Shown here piece by piece: positions 1-7,130 of a stretch of DNA of 10,169 nt. Under the pieces are notes generated by a model that searched no databases, was not told where the DNA came from, and was given only the letters and a program-made list of their open reading frames with translations. This DNA comes from Chloroflexota bacterium (GTDB taxonomy: Bacteria; Chloroflexota; Dehalococcoidia; SZUA-161; SpSt-899): positions 1-10,169 of the forward strand of contig QLUL01000027.1 of the NCBI GenBank assembly GCA_018725425.1. Reading direction: 5' to 3'. Position 1 is the stretch's first letter, and every line of letters starts with the position of its first letter. The translations under genes were made by a program, and so were the position numbers.

Positions 1-9
1 GGTGATAAC

Positions 10-92
10 TGAGGCTCTTGCAAAAATCCGTTGGCCGAAGCTGAGATAACGCAACTGCCAGCTTCAGAGAATCCCTTTTTGCAAGAGGCTCA
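10..92. repeat. 83-base near-palindromic element (MITE-like or hairpin)
   Basis: Positions 10-26 and 76-92 form terminal inverted repeats of 17 bases with one mismatch (14 against 88); the core ctcttgcaaaaa / tttttgcaagag is perfect. Inside, GAAGCTG (37-43) pairs with CAGCTTC (59-65) around a 15-base loop, and the unpaired 10-base flanks on the two sides are equal in length. The gaggctcttgcaaaa end resembles termini seen in several IS families, so this may be a short non-autonomous element; there is no transposase and no clear target duplication. It lies about 80 bases past the nikE stop and could also end or stabilise that transcript, although no U-tract follows the stem on the minus strand. 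Confidence 0.6.
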
Positions 93-173
93 ACTTTCTG
101 GATACTTACGAGCTTATCATGCCTTACGTCCGGATTGCAATGCCGGAGGTCGAGGTTGCGGGCAGAGAGGTAT
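93..173. other. Left-margin spacer, no supported gene
   Basis: This stretch follows the nikE stop in the direction of transcription. No RNA gene or classical terminator is visible. On the plus strand one frame (98-172) reads like plausible protein but has no start codon, no ribosome site and no recognisable family, and it would run into the 3' end of nikE. It may be a remnant of a neighbouring gene. Confidence 0.4.
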
Positions 174-1109
174 CTAGGCAAAATGGCAGGACACTAAGTG
201 ACGGTCCTCTATTTCCCGGAGATCAGCCTCAATCTCAGAACAGATTGCCTTAGCCTCAGGGCACCGAGGGTGGAACCTGCATCCCGATGGAGGATTCAAG
301 GGGCTGGGGATTTCCCCCTCAAGCACTATTCTTTTTCGCCTTGCCGATGGGTTGGGATTAAGAACCGTGGAAAGGAGAGCCTGGGTATAGGGATGGGCGG
401 AAGCGCTGAATATCCTCCTTGTATCCCCAACTTCAACAAACTTACCGAGATACATCACGGCTACCCTATCCGCCATGAGCTTGACGACGTTGAGGTTATG
501 CGAGATAAAGAGATAGCCAATCGCAAACTCCGCCTGAAGCCTTTTCATCAGGTCCAGCATCTGTGCCTGGACAGAGAGGTCTAAGGAAGCGGCTAGTTCA
601 TCGGCGACGATAAATTCGGGATTTAAGCTCATTGCCCTGGCTATCCCGATCCGGTGCCTTTGTCCGCCGGACAGCTCGTGAGGGTAGCGACCAAGGAGAT
701 CGGGAGTAAGGTTCACCATCTCCATAAGCTCGGCAGCCTTTTCTCGCCCATTAACCAGCCGGTGAACCCTTGAAGGCTCCGTGATGAGGTCGAAAACCCT
801 CATTCTGGGATTAAGAGTACCGTCGGCATCCTGGAAGATCATCTGCATCTTTTTTCTCAAACCCCGGAGGTTTCCGTTTGACCCTGATATGTTTATACCC
901 CTAAAATAAACCTCTCCCGCGGTGGGCTCGATCAGGCGCAGAATACATCGTCCCACCGTAGATTTTCCGCAGCCGCTTTCTCCAACCAAAGCAAAGGTCT
1001 CGCCCTCCTCTACCTCAAAGGAAACCCCGTCAACAGCCTTAACACAGCTTTTCCGAAACAGACCGCTGGTGAAATATTTTCTCAGATTTTTGACCTCGAT
1101 TAGTCCCAT
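174..1109 (-). CDS. nikE: Nik/Opp-type ABC transporter ATPase (second ATPase, NikE/OppF-like)
   Basis: Cytoplasmic ATPase of 311 residues that would pair with the upstream NikD to power import through NikB/NikC. Visible motifs are Walker [10 protein letters not shown] (43-51), Q-loop [10 protein letters not shown] (92-101), signature LSGGQ (146-150), Walker B with DE (170-171), and the switch His in FISHNL (201-206). The C-terminal oligopeptide/dipeptide-family tail holds CRFHPRCP and four cysteines (277, 283, 290, 308). The Walker B context is DELAASLD where relatives usually have DEPxSALD; the catalytic Glu remains. I chose ATG 1109, which overlaps the nikD end by 10 bases and has AGGTG seven bases upstream; an extension to 1196 would add 29 unrelated residues inside nikD. 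The ATPase call is secure. Nickel rather than peptide as substrate is inferred from context. Confidence 0.92.
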   Translation of the reverse strand: MGLIEVKNLRKYFTSGLFRKSCVKAVDGVSFEVEEGETFALVGESGCGKSTVGRCILRLIEPTAGEVYFRGINISGSNGNLRGLRKKMQMIFQDADGTLNPRMRVFDLITEPSRVHRLVNGREKAAELMEMVNLTPDLLGRYPHELSGGQRHRIGIARAMSLNPEFIVADELAASLDLSVQAQMLDLMKRLQAEFAIGYLFISHNLNVVKLMADRVAVMYLGKFVEVGDTRRIFSASAHPYTQALLSTVLNPNPSARRKRIVLEGEIPSPLNPPSGCRFHPRCPEAKAICSEIEADLREIEDRHLVSCHFA

Positions 1110-2026
1110 AGGTGACACCTCACTTTGAATCTCATTTCTGGCCTCACTTTTCGGCACACATTCTCCGCCTGAGGGCAGCGAGGATGAAACCGGCACCCAT
1201 TTGGAAGACGGGTAAGCTCGGGAACTGAGCCCTTTATAGGCCGTAGCCCATCGTTTGAGATCGCCCCCAGCAGGGCTTTGGTATAGGGATGCCTCGGATA
1301 TTCGAAGACCTCGCTCAGGCGTCCTCTCTCCACAATCTCGCCGGCATACATCACAGCAACGTTATCGCACATCTCAGCGGCAACGCCGAGATTGTGGGTT
1401 ATCAAAAAGAGGGATGTCTTGAATTTGGCGATTAAATCCTTGAGAAGCTCCATGATCTGCGCCTGGATGGTAACATCGAGGGAGGTCGTAGGCTCATCGG
1501 CGATGAGCAGCGAGGGGCTGAGCGCCAGAGCAATGGCAATCATCACCCGCTGCTGCATCCCGCCGCTGAATTCGTGAGGATACTGACCGCACCTTTTCTG
1601 GGGGGATGGAATTCCCACCATCTCCATCAGTTCAATAGCCCTCTCCTTAGACTCCTTTCGGGAACAGTTATTGTGAACTCTCACTGCTTCGGATATCTGG
1701 TCGCCGACAGTGAAAACGGGATTCAGGCAAGTTGCGGGCTGCTCGAAGATCATAGCGATCTCCCGGCCTCTTATTTCCCTGATTTCCTCTTTCCCCAGCG
1801 AAAGGAGGTTCTTTCCCTCGAAGCGTATTTCACCGCTTATTCGGGCATCTTCGGGGAGCAGACGCATTATGCTGAGTGCCACAATGGTCTTCCCACAGCC
1901 GGATTCCCCGACCAGGGCTAAAGACTCTCCCTGCTTTATCTCCAAGCTCACCCCATCGGAAGCCCGTACCACCCCCGCCTTTGTAGGGAAATTTACGTGC
2001 AGGTTGTTGATCTGGAGCAGACCCAT
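1100..2026 (-). CDS. nikD: Nik/Opp-type ABC transporter ATPase (first ATPase, NikD/OppD-like)
   Basis: Full-length (308 residues) cytoplasmic ATPase of the Opp/Dpp/Nik group. Motifs: Walker A GESGCGKT (40-47), signature FSGGMQQR (153-160), Walker [13 protein letters not shown] (173-184), switch His in ITHNLG (209-214), and the family C-terminal domain with CRFHPRCP and cysteines 278, 284, 291 and 304. Such cysteines bind a [4Fe-4S] cluster in some Dpp/Opp ATPases; that is family knowledge and not shown here. The Q-loop reads [11 protein letters not shown], so the usual FQ(D/E)P glutamine position holds Glu 95 with Gln 96 beside it. The ATG at 2026 lies three bases past the nikC stop, with GGAG about nine bases upstream, so translation is likely coupled. 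Its end overlaps the start of nikE. Confidence 0.92.
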   Translation of the reverse strand: MGLLQINNLHVNFPTKAGVVRASDGVSLEIKQGESLALVGESGCGKTIVALSIMRLLPEDARISGEIRFEGKNLLSLGKEEIREIRGREIAMIFEQPATCLNPVFTVGDQISEAVRVHNNCSRKESKERAIELMEMVGIPSPQKRCGQYPHEFSGGMQQRVMIAIALALSPSLLIADEPTTSLDVTIQAQIMELLKDLIAKFKTSLFLITHNLGVAAEMCDNVAVMYAGEIVERGRLSEVFEYPRHPYTKALLGAISNDGLRPIKGSVPELTRLPNGCRFHPRCPQAENVCRKVRPEMRFKVRCHLWD

Positions 2027-2029
2027 GGC

Positions 2030-2929
2030 TTATATCTCCAACTTCCTTTTCTGTCTGGGGTCAAGCGCATCCCGGAGCCCATCGCCAAGGAAGTTGAGGG
2101 ACAGAATTGTTACCATTATCGCCAGCCCGGGAAAGATGGTCAGATGGGGTGCGGTCCGCATAAAAGCCCGCCCGCCGCTCAGCATCGAGCCCCATTCCGG
2201 CATTGGTGGTTGAGCGCCGAGGCCCAGGAAACTCAAGGCGGCTGTTGAAAGAATCACCCCTCCCATGCCCAGTGTTGCCATCACGATAACCGGCGAAAGA
2301 GCCTCCGGCAGAACATGACGGAACATGATATAAAGGTTGCTGCCGCCAAGCGCCCTCGTCGCTTCCACAAAACCTCTCTCCTTTGCCGAAAGGACACACC
2401 CCCGCACCACCCGGGCATATCCTGTCCAGCCGATAACGGAAAGGGCCAGCATGATATTGAAGAGCCCCGGCCCAAGGAGCCCGGCGATAACCAGCGCCAG
2501 TATAAGCCCAGGAAACGCCAGGAACACATCCACAATCCTCATGATGCCCTCATCAACCACCCCTCCCACGTATCCCGCGATAAGCCCGAGCAGGGTACCC
2601 AAAAGCGCGGTTATCCCCACTACCATCACTCCTATCTGTAGCGAGACCCGAGTTCCATATATCAGCCGGCTCATGATGCACCGCCCCAGGGCATCTGTTC
2701 CCAGGAGATACTGCCAGGAGGGGGAAAGGAGACGAAGCCCAAGATTCTGCTCAATGGGGTCATGAGGAGCAATGAAGGGAGCAAGAATCGCCACCAGTGT
2801 CAGAGAGAGCACAATTGCTAGCCCAACCACTGCCAACCGGTTCTCTCTAAGTCTCTCAAACACCTCAATGGCATAGGGGCTAACCTTTATCAGTGCTGAT
2901 ATGGCTCTCTCGACAGCGACGCTCTCCAT
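2030..2929 (-). CDS. nikC: Nik/Opp-type ABC transporter permease (NikC/DppC-like)
   Basis: Inner-membrane permease of 299 residues, usual for the DppC/NikC group. A cytoplasmic N-terminus (about 1-33) leads into a first membrane helix (about 34-54), then the characteristic extracytoplasmic PHDP segment (55-58) and LLGTDALGRC (75-84), which matches the family GTDxxGRD motif with Cys in place of Asp. The binding-protein-dependent transport domain follows, with the ATPase-contact (EAA) loop EATRALGGSNLYIMFRHVL at 189-207. It starts two bases after the nikB stop behind a strong GGAGG in the nikB 3' end. It should form a heterodimeric channel with NikB. Substrate identity rests on the surrounding metal genes, since permease sequence does not separate nickel from peptide uptake. 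Confidence 0.93.
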   Translation of the reverse strand: MESVAVERAISALIKVSPYAIEVFERLRENRLAVVGLAIVLSLTLVAILAPFIAPHDPIEQNLGLRLLSPSWQYLLGTDALGRCIMSRLIYGTRVSLQIGVMVVGITALLGTLLGLIAGYVGGVVDEGIMRIVDVFLAFPGLILALVIAGLLGPGLFNIMLALSVIGWTGYARVVRGCVLSAKERGFVEATRALGGSNLYIMFRHVLPEALSPVIVMATLGMGGVILSTAALSFLGLGAQPPMPEWGSMLSGGRAFMRTAPHLTIFPGLAIMVTILSLNFLGDGLRDALDPRQKRKLEI

Positions 2930-2931
2930 GT

Positions 2932-3876
2932 CTACACCCTCCTCCTCGCATATCGAATTCGGGGATCAAGATAAGCATAGGAGATGTCGACAATGAGGTT
3001 GGAGAGGACGAAGATAAGGGCGAAGAACAGGACACATCCCTGGACCACGGCGAAATCCCGGGCAAAAATCGAACCCACCATGAGTCTGCCTATTCCCGGC
3101 CAGGCAAAAATAGTCTCCACAATCACTGCCCCCTCGAGAAGGTGGGCAAATTGCAGCCCGACTATGGTAACCACCGGGATCACGGCATTTTTCAAGGCAT
3201 GTTTCCCTATCACCAGCTTTTCAGTGAGGCCCTTCGCCCTTGCTGTGCGGATGTAATTTTGCATCAGGACTTCCAGCATGCTTGATCTCATCAATCTGGT
3301 CGTGATCGCCGCCATACCTGTCCCCAGGGTTATTGCCGGCAGGATCAGGTGTTCTATTCCTCCCCGACCAAAGACCGGAAGCCAGCCTAAATGAACCGAA
3401 AAAAGCAATATGAGCAGCAGTCCAAGCCAGAAATTGGGCATGGAAACCCCTAAGAGCGCGCCAAACATGCTAACGTTGTCGACTATTGAGTATTGCTTGG
3501 TGGCCGAGATAATCCCAACTGGAATTGCTATGATGAGCGATACCAGCATGCCTGCCAGGGCCAGTTGTATCGTGGCGGGCAGTCTGGTCAGGATTTCATC
3601 TAAAACCGGGCGGTCGGTGCGGGCGGAATAGCCCAGGTCTCCCTGGAGCACATTAGTCAGCCAGCGAAAATACTGAATATAAACCGGCTGGTCGAGGCCC
3701 AATTCCCTTCTTACATGTTCGATCGTCTCTGCCGTGACTTCCTCCCCATATCGTTCTATGGCAATCACCTCGGCCGGATCGCCCGGCACAAAATGCATCA
3801 TGGAAAAGGTGATCACCGATACGCCCAGCAAGATAAAAACCATCACTCCAATTCTTCTGATGATATAGGTTAGCAT
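2932..3876 (-). CDS. nikB: Nik/Opp-type ABC transporter permease (NikB/DppB-like)
   Basis: Inner-membrane permease of 314 residues with the typical DppB/NikB start: MLTYIIRRIGVMVFILLGVS, the first helix, then MMHFVPGDPAE (26-36). A periplasmic stretch (about 37-95) contains the family GLDQPVYIQYFRWL-type motif. The remaining helices surround an ATPase-contact loop near TARAKGLTEKLVIGKHAL (211-228), and the end DPRIRY (304-309) is standard. The ATG at 3876 overlaps the methyltransferase stop by seven bases (ATGCTAA), with an AGG-containing weak ribosome site, so expression should be coupled to the methyltransferase. Partner of NikC. The family is certain; the nickel label is inferred from the operon. 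Confidence 0.93.
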   Translation of the reverse strand: MLTYIIRRIGVMVFILLGVSVITFSMMHFVPGDPAEVIAIERYGEEVTAETIEHVRRELGLDQPVYIQYFRWLTNVLQGDLGYSARTDRPVLDEILTRLPATIQLALAGMLVSLIIAIPVGIISATKQYSIVDNVSMFGALLGVSMPNFWLGLLLILLFSVHLGWLPVFGRGGIEHLILPAITLGTGMAAITTRLMRSSMLEVLMQNYIRTARAKGLTEKLVIGKHALKNAVIPVVTIVGLQFAHLLEGAVIVETIFAWPGIGRLMVGSIFARDFAVVQGCVLFFALIFVLSNLIVDISYAYLDPRIRYARRRV

Positions 3877-4661
3877 TTTTTCTCATACCTTATGATCGCC
3901 GTCTGTCCCTTTTCCTCAAAGTAGAGCAACCCCTCCCTTTCTTTCAAACGGTTCCGCAAGAATGCTCGCAACTGGTCTTCCTTTTCAGAAGGTAAGTCAA
4001 GTCGAGCCGTCCAATGTTTTACCGCCTGCCCGATGCCCGAATAAACCTGACTGCGGGGAGTTTGTACGATCTCCACATCGGCAAGTATTCCCATCTCATA
4101 GAGGACATTGTAGGCGTAAATGAAACTGGGTGGAGGGTGATATTCCTCTTTGAAATGCTGCCAGATATCAGCATAGAAGTCTGACCGCCCAACCCCCATA
4201 ATGATGTAAAGATGTTTTTTCGCTGCTGATATCATCTTTTTTAGTATTGTCTCGATGTCTATAATATCGTAGAGCGAGTGGGCGGCTATTATCATATCAT
4301 GTATGCCAACTTCCTCAATGTTAACATCTTCCCAGCGCTGGTTAATCAGGTGAATGTTAGTCAGGTTGTTCATCTTGCTGCCGAGACGCGCCAGCATCTG
4401 CGGTGATGGTTCCACTACCATAACCTCTTTAACCAGTTGGGCAAGCGGAATGGCAAAGGCGCCCGTGCCGGCGCCGATATCCAGCACCGTTGAACCCTTA
4501 TTTAGATGGCTTCGGACTTTGTCCAGCAGGATGCCGGGATAACCGTTATGCTCGAGCTGACGGTCATACCATTCGACGAATTCCCTCGAGGTGAAAGGGT
4601 CACCGCCCTTTCTGAGCGATGACCCCAGCACCAGTTTTCGCCATTCATCAGCCCAAGTCAT
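3870..4661 (-). CDS. Class I SAM-dependent methyltransferase coupled to nikA/nikB
   Basis: Predicted soluble cytoplasmic enzyme of 263 residues. The Rossmann-type SAM site is clear: VLDIGAGTGAFAIPLA (59-74, motif I), an acidic residue ending strand 2 in VVEPSP (82-87), and DMIIAAHSLYDI (122-133) where motif IV is expected. The N-terminal MTWADEWRKL and the C-terminal third (about 160-263) look like a substrate-binding part that I cannot assign. I chose ATG 4661, which overlaps the nikA stop as ATGA; a start at 4703 would lie wholly inside nikA. Both junctions overlap, so it is made with the transporter. Possible roles are methylating a metal chelator, a precursor or a transporter component; all are inference. 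Base composition is AT-rich in its middle (hand count 19 G+C in 60 at 4201-4260). Confidence 0.85.
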   Translation of the reverse strand: MTWADEWRKLVLGSSLRKGGDPFTSREFVEWYDRQLEHNGYPGILLDKVRSHLNKGSTVLDIGAGTGAFAIPLAQLVKEVMVVEPSPQMLARLGSKMNNLTNIHLINQRWEDVNIEEVGIHDMIIAAHSLYDIIDIETILKKMISAAKKHLYIIMGVGRSDFYADIWQHFKEEYHPPPSFIYAYNVLYEMGILADVEIVQTPRSQVYSGIGQAVKHWTARLDLPSEKEDQLRAFLRNRLKEREGLLYFEEKGQTAIIRYEKKC

Positions 4662-6214
4662 GGTCCTACTACGTAGATATCTTCCCAGTTGACCTGAAAC
4701 CATGGATGGAGCTTGTATCCTCTTATGTTGTGTCGAACAGCGTTGATCAAAACTTCATCATATACCGGAATTATCGGAATATCCCTGGCAGCGATTCTTT
4801 GTATCTCAAAAGCTAACCTCTTTGCCACCCCTTCATCGGTTGTCCGCATAAGCTCATTGATCAGTTTATCCATCTCTTGATTTGAGTAGAATATTCCCAT
4901 GCCAAGGACATTTATGCCCTCGGAATGGAGCCACGAATGCAGGCGTTCCTGGGGAGATATTCCTGCCCAGGGACGGATTGAGATCTCCGCTTTTCCTTCC
5001 TTTAACTTTTTACTCCAAAGGCCTGTCTCCACTGTCAGAAGTTCAACCTGAATTCCTACTTCTCGAAGCTGTGCCTGTATAATCTCGGCAATAGTATCGT
5101 ACGGCCAGCGGCCAACCAGACCGGTAGATAGAAGGAATGTTACCTTGAATTTTTCTCCGTTCCTCTCACGTATACCATCACCATCAGTATCTATCCATCC
5201 TGCTTCTTGCAGCAGTTCTCGCGCCTTATCCGGCTTATTGAACTGGAATAGAGGCTCTGGATGCATCCACTCCGATTCTGAGTGAGGAGTAACAGTGGTC
5301 ATAACCTTGCCATAACCTTCCAGTGCATACCTGATAATACTTTCCGGATCTATAGCGTACATTATCGCCCTTCTTACTCGCGTATCATCAAAAAACACAC
5401 TCTTGGTATTGAGGGTCATATAATGCGGAACTGCCCCGGGAACTGTCAGTACCTCTATTTCGGGATGCATTATAAGGGTGGGCACATGTTCCGGCATTAC
5501 GCCGCCGGTATCGATGATCATGTCTATCTCACCGGCTTCGAGGGCCATTATTCTTGTTGTTGGATCGGGAATGAACTTTAAAGTTACTCGTTCTAGCTTG
5601 GGCTTGCCCCCCCAATAATCTTCATTCCGCACCAATACCATTTTTTCACCGGTAACCCATTCAACCCTTTTAAAAGGACCTGTTCCGATTGGCTCGATGA
5701 CTTTTCCTGCCTCATCAATAACACCAGGGCTGATCATCGCTGCACCAGGCCAGGCCAGCGAATAAGCAAACGGCGCAAAAACATCCTCATGTGTGACTTT
5801 GACTGTATATTCACCGACAGCATCTATGGATTTGATTGGTCCAAAACGCCCAGGCCATCTCACTGATACCCTTTCCAGATTGTGTTTCGCTGCTTCAGCA
5901 TTAAAAGGGGTGCCGTCGTGAAATTTGACACCCTCTCGCAGTTGAATGGTCCAGGTCAACCTATCATCTGATACTTTCCATGAAGTAGCAAGCCCAGGTT
6001 TATGCTCGAGCTTGATATCCCTAAAGATTAATGGCTCAAGAACGCGCGTTAGCGATGGATGTGCACCATATCCATACGCCACTCCGGGGTCTCTCCCCAG
6101 CCCGACAACTACTTCCTGTGGCACTTCTACCTCTGCTTGCGGTCGGGGACATCCTGCCACCATGCTCCCCAAGAGCAAGATGCACATAACCAAACTGATT
6201 GTTTTATTGAACAT
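4658..6214 (-). CDS. nikA: Substrate-binding lipoprotein, SBP family 5 (NikA/DppA-like)
   Basis: Extracytoplasmic receptor of 518 residues that delivers substrate to NikBC. A signal peptide with lipobox VAGC predicts lipidation at Cys 22. Family-5 hallmarks follow: LATSWKVSDDRLTWTIQLREG-type motif near 75-95, VKFHDGTPFNAE (96-107), then GTGPF, RIMALEAGEIDM, RRAIMYAID and KARELLQEAGW with DTDGDGI. I chose ATG 6214 because AAGGAGG lies nine bases upstream and the signal peptide begins there. In-frame starts exist further upstream: 6292 has its own strong AGGAGG but would add 26 mostly basic, polar residues before the signal peptide. First gene of the operon, behind the operator at 6332-6347. 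Nickel or cobalt binding is inferred from the neighbouring cbi genes and shared operator; peptide or chelate binding is possible. Confidence 0.88.
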   Translation of the reverse strand: MFNKTISLVMCILLLGSMVAGCPRPQAEVEVPQEVVVGLGRDPGVAYGYGAHPSLTRVLEPLIFRDIKLEHKPGLATSWKVSDDRLTWTIQLREGVKFHDGTPFNAEAAKHNLERVSVRWPGRFGPIKSIDAVGEYTVKVTHEDVFAPFAYSLAWPGAAMISPGVIDEAGKVIEPIGTGPFKRVEWVTGEKMVLVRNEDYWGGKPKLERVTLKFIPDPTTRIMALEAGEIDMIIDTGGVMPEHVPTLIMHPEIEVLTVPGAVPHYMTLNTKSVFFDDTRVRRAIMYAIDPESIIRYALEGYGKVMTTVTPHSESEWMHPEPLFQFNKPDKARELLQEAGWIDTDGDGIRERNGEKFKVTFLLSTGLVGRWPYDTIAEIIQAQLREVGIQVELLTVETGLWSKKLKEGKAEISIRPWAGISPQERLHSWLHSEGINVLGMGIFYSNQEMDKLINELMRTTDEGVAKRLAFEIQRIAARDIPIIPVYDEVLINAVRHNIRGYKLHPWFQVNWEDIYVVGP

Positions 6215-6278
6215 TTTAGATTTCCTCCTTCTAATTATCCGAGCTTCTTTTACGACTACTGTCGTTGTTCTTCCCCAG

Positions 6279-6386
6279 ATTCTCTTGAGCATTTGTGACC
6301 TCCTTGCTATTTTCGGTAATCTTCTATGCTCTTGCAACTAGTTGCGATTACATCTCAAAAAAATCTCCTTCCCTAATGTTGTTTAT
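6279..6386 (-). repeat. Duplicated leader, copy A (upstream of nikA)
   Basis: This matches copy B at 10047-10156 on the same strand. By hand alignment 6329-6386 equals 10099-10156 without gaps at 51 of 58 bases, and 6279-6304 equals 10047-10072 at 24 of 26. The 24-26 base linker between these blocks has diverged. The copy carries the last codons and stop of cbiO, an operator, a ribosome site with ATG at 6292, and the first five codons (Met-Leu-Lys-Arg-Ile) also used by the lipoprotein gene. Confidence 0.85.
6332..6347 (-). promoter_or_regulatory. Candidate metalloregulator operator of the nik operon
   Basis: The sequence TTGCAACTAGTTGCGA (plus strand) contains the perfect 12-base palindrome GCAACTAGTTGC (6334-6345). 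The arrangement TTGCAA-N4-TTGCGA resembles Fur-superfamily boxes, especially the Nur type (described as tTGCaa-N5-ttGCAA). On the minus strand a TGTAAT that could be a -10 box directly precedes it, so bound protein would block transcription; no good -35 is visible. It lies 40 bases before the ATG at 6292 and 118 before the chosen nikA start. It is shared with the lipoprotein leader. No regulator gene is in the window. Confidence 0.65.
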
Positions 6387-7119
6387 GAGACTGCCCCGCT
6401 TGATTATCCGGAGCCAGCCCGTGTGCCTGGAGCAGCTCAACGTCGACCAGGATGCGTTCCGTGGGGCCGTCGGCGACAATCTGGCCTTTGTCCAGAATAA
6501 TGACACGCTCGCAGAGTGCCTGCACCATCTCCAGGTCGTGAGAGGCGATTATCCTGGTCATTGTCAGCCCGCGCAGTAACTCGATGAACCCCCACTTTGC
6601 CCGCGGATCGAGATTGCTGGTGGGCTCATCAATCACCAGTATCTCCGGGTTCAGGGAAAGGACGGCGGCGATGGCAATGCGCTTCTTCTCGCCCACGCTG
6701 AGGTGATGTGGTAGCCGTTTCTCATAGCCATCCATTCCCACCCATCTTAGTGCCTGAGTCGCCCGCCGAATCACCTCTTCCCTGGGGAGTCCCATATTTA
6801 TGGGGCCGAAAGCAACATCATCAAAGACAGTGGGCATGAAAAGCTGGTCATCGGGGTCCTGAAAGATGAGCCCCACGTCTCTCCTTATCCCTTTTATACT
6901 CTCCTTTCCTATTTTCTTTCCCAATATCTCTACGTTTCCATTCTTGCTCACGAAAATGCCGTTCAGGTGTAACAGGAGGGTGGTTTTTCCCGCTCCGTTC
7001 GGACCTATCACCCCGACGGACTCTCCCCTAAGAATATCGACGCAGATTCCCTGCAGTCCCGGCGTTCCGTCAGGGTAGGTATAGCTGAGATTGGCAATGC
7101 TTATCGCTTTTTCCCTCAT
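6373..7119 (-). CDS. cbiO: ECF cobalt/nickel transporter ATPase CbiO
   Basis: Cytoplasmic ATPase of 248 residues driving the CbiMQ importer; as the only ATPase of the set it should work as a homodimer. Motifs: Walker A GPNGAGKTT (39-47), Q-loop LIFQDPDDQLF (84-94), whose DPDDQ is typical of ECF ATPases, signature LSVGEKKR (140-147), Walker B ILVIDEPTSNLD (160-171), and switch His in ASHDLE (192-197). I prefer ATG 7119 with GAGG nine bases upstream. A GTG at 7134 would overlap the cbiQ stop by four bases (GTGA) and add five residues; it lacks a ribosome site but fits coupled translation. Its stop lies inside leader copy A, and no hairpin-plus-U terminator is visible between it and the nik operator, so read-through into nikA is possible. 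Confidence 0.93.
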   Translation of the reverse strand: MREKAISIANLSYTYPDGTPGLQGICVDILRGESVGVIGPNGAGKTTLLLHLNGIFVSKNGNVEILGKKIGKESIKGIRRDVGLIFQDPDDQLFMPTVFDDVAFGPINMGLPREEVIRRATQALRWVGMDGYEKRLPHHLSVGEKKRIAIAAVLSLNPEILVIDEPTSNLDPRAKWGFIELLRGLTMTRIIASHDLEMVQALCERVIILDKGQIVADGPTERILVDVELLQAHGLAPDNQAGQSHKQH

Positions 7120-7130
7120 CCGGATGATCC

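Noticed and set aside
1110..1196. Extended nikE start at 1196
   Set aside because: The added residues lie inside nikD and match nothing; [13 protein letters not shown] at 1109 is the normal family start.
1710..2213. Plus-strand frames of 60-170 codons opposite the transporter genes
   Set aside because: They are antisense shadows of well-identified minus-strand genes, with low-complexity Ser/Pro/Arg-rich translations and no ribosome sites.
6329..6354. NikR operator
   Set aside because: NikR sites have widely spaced half-sites such as GTATGA-N16-TCATAC; the compact TTGCAA-N4-TTGCGA does not fit.
6355..6372. Rho-independent terminator after cbiO
   Set aside because: A T-run is present on the minus strand, but no GC-rich hairpin precedes it.
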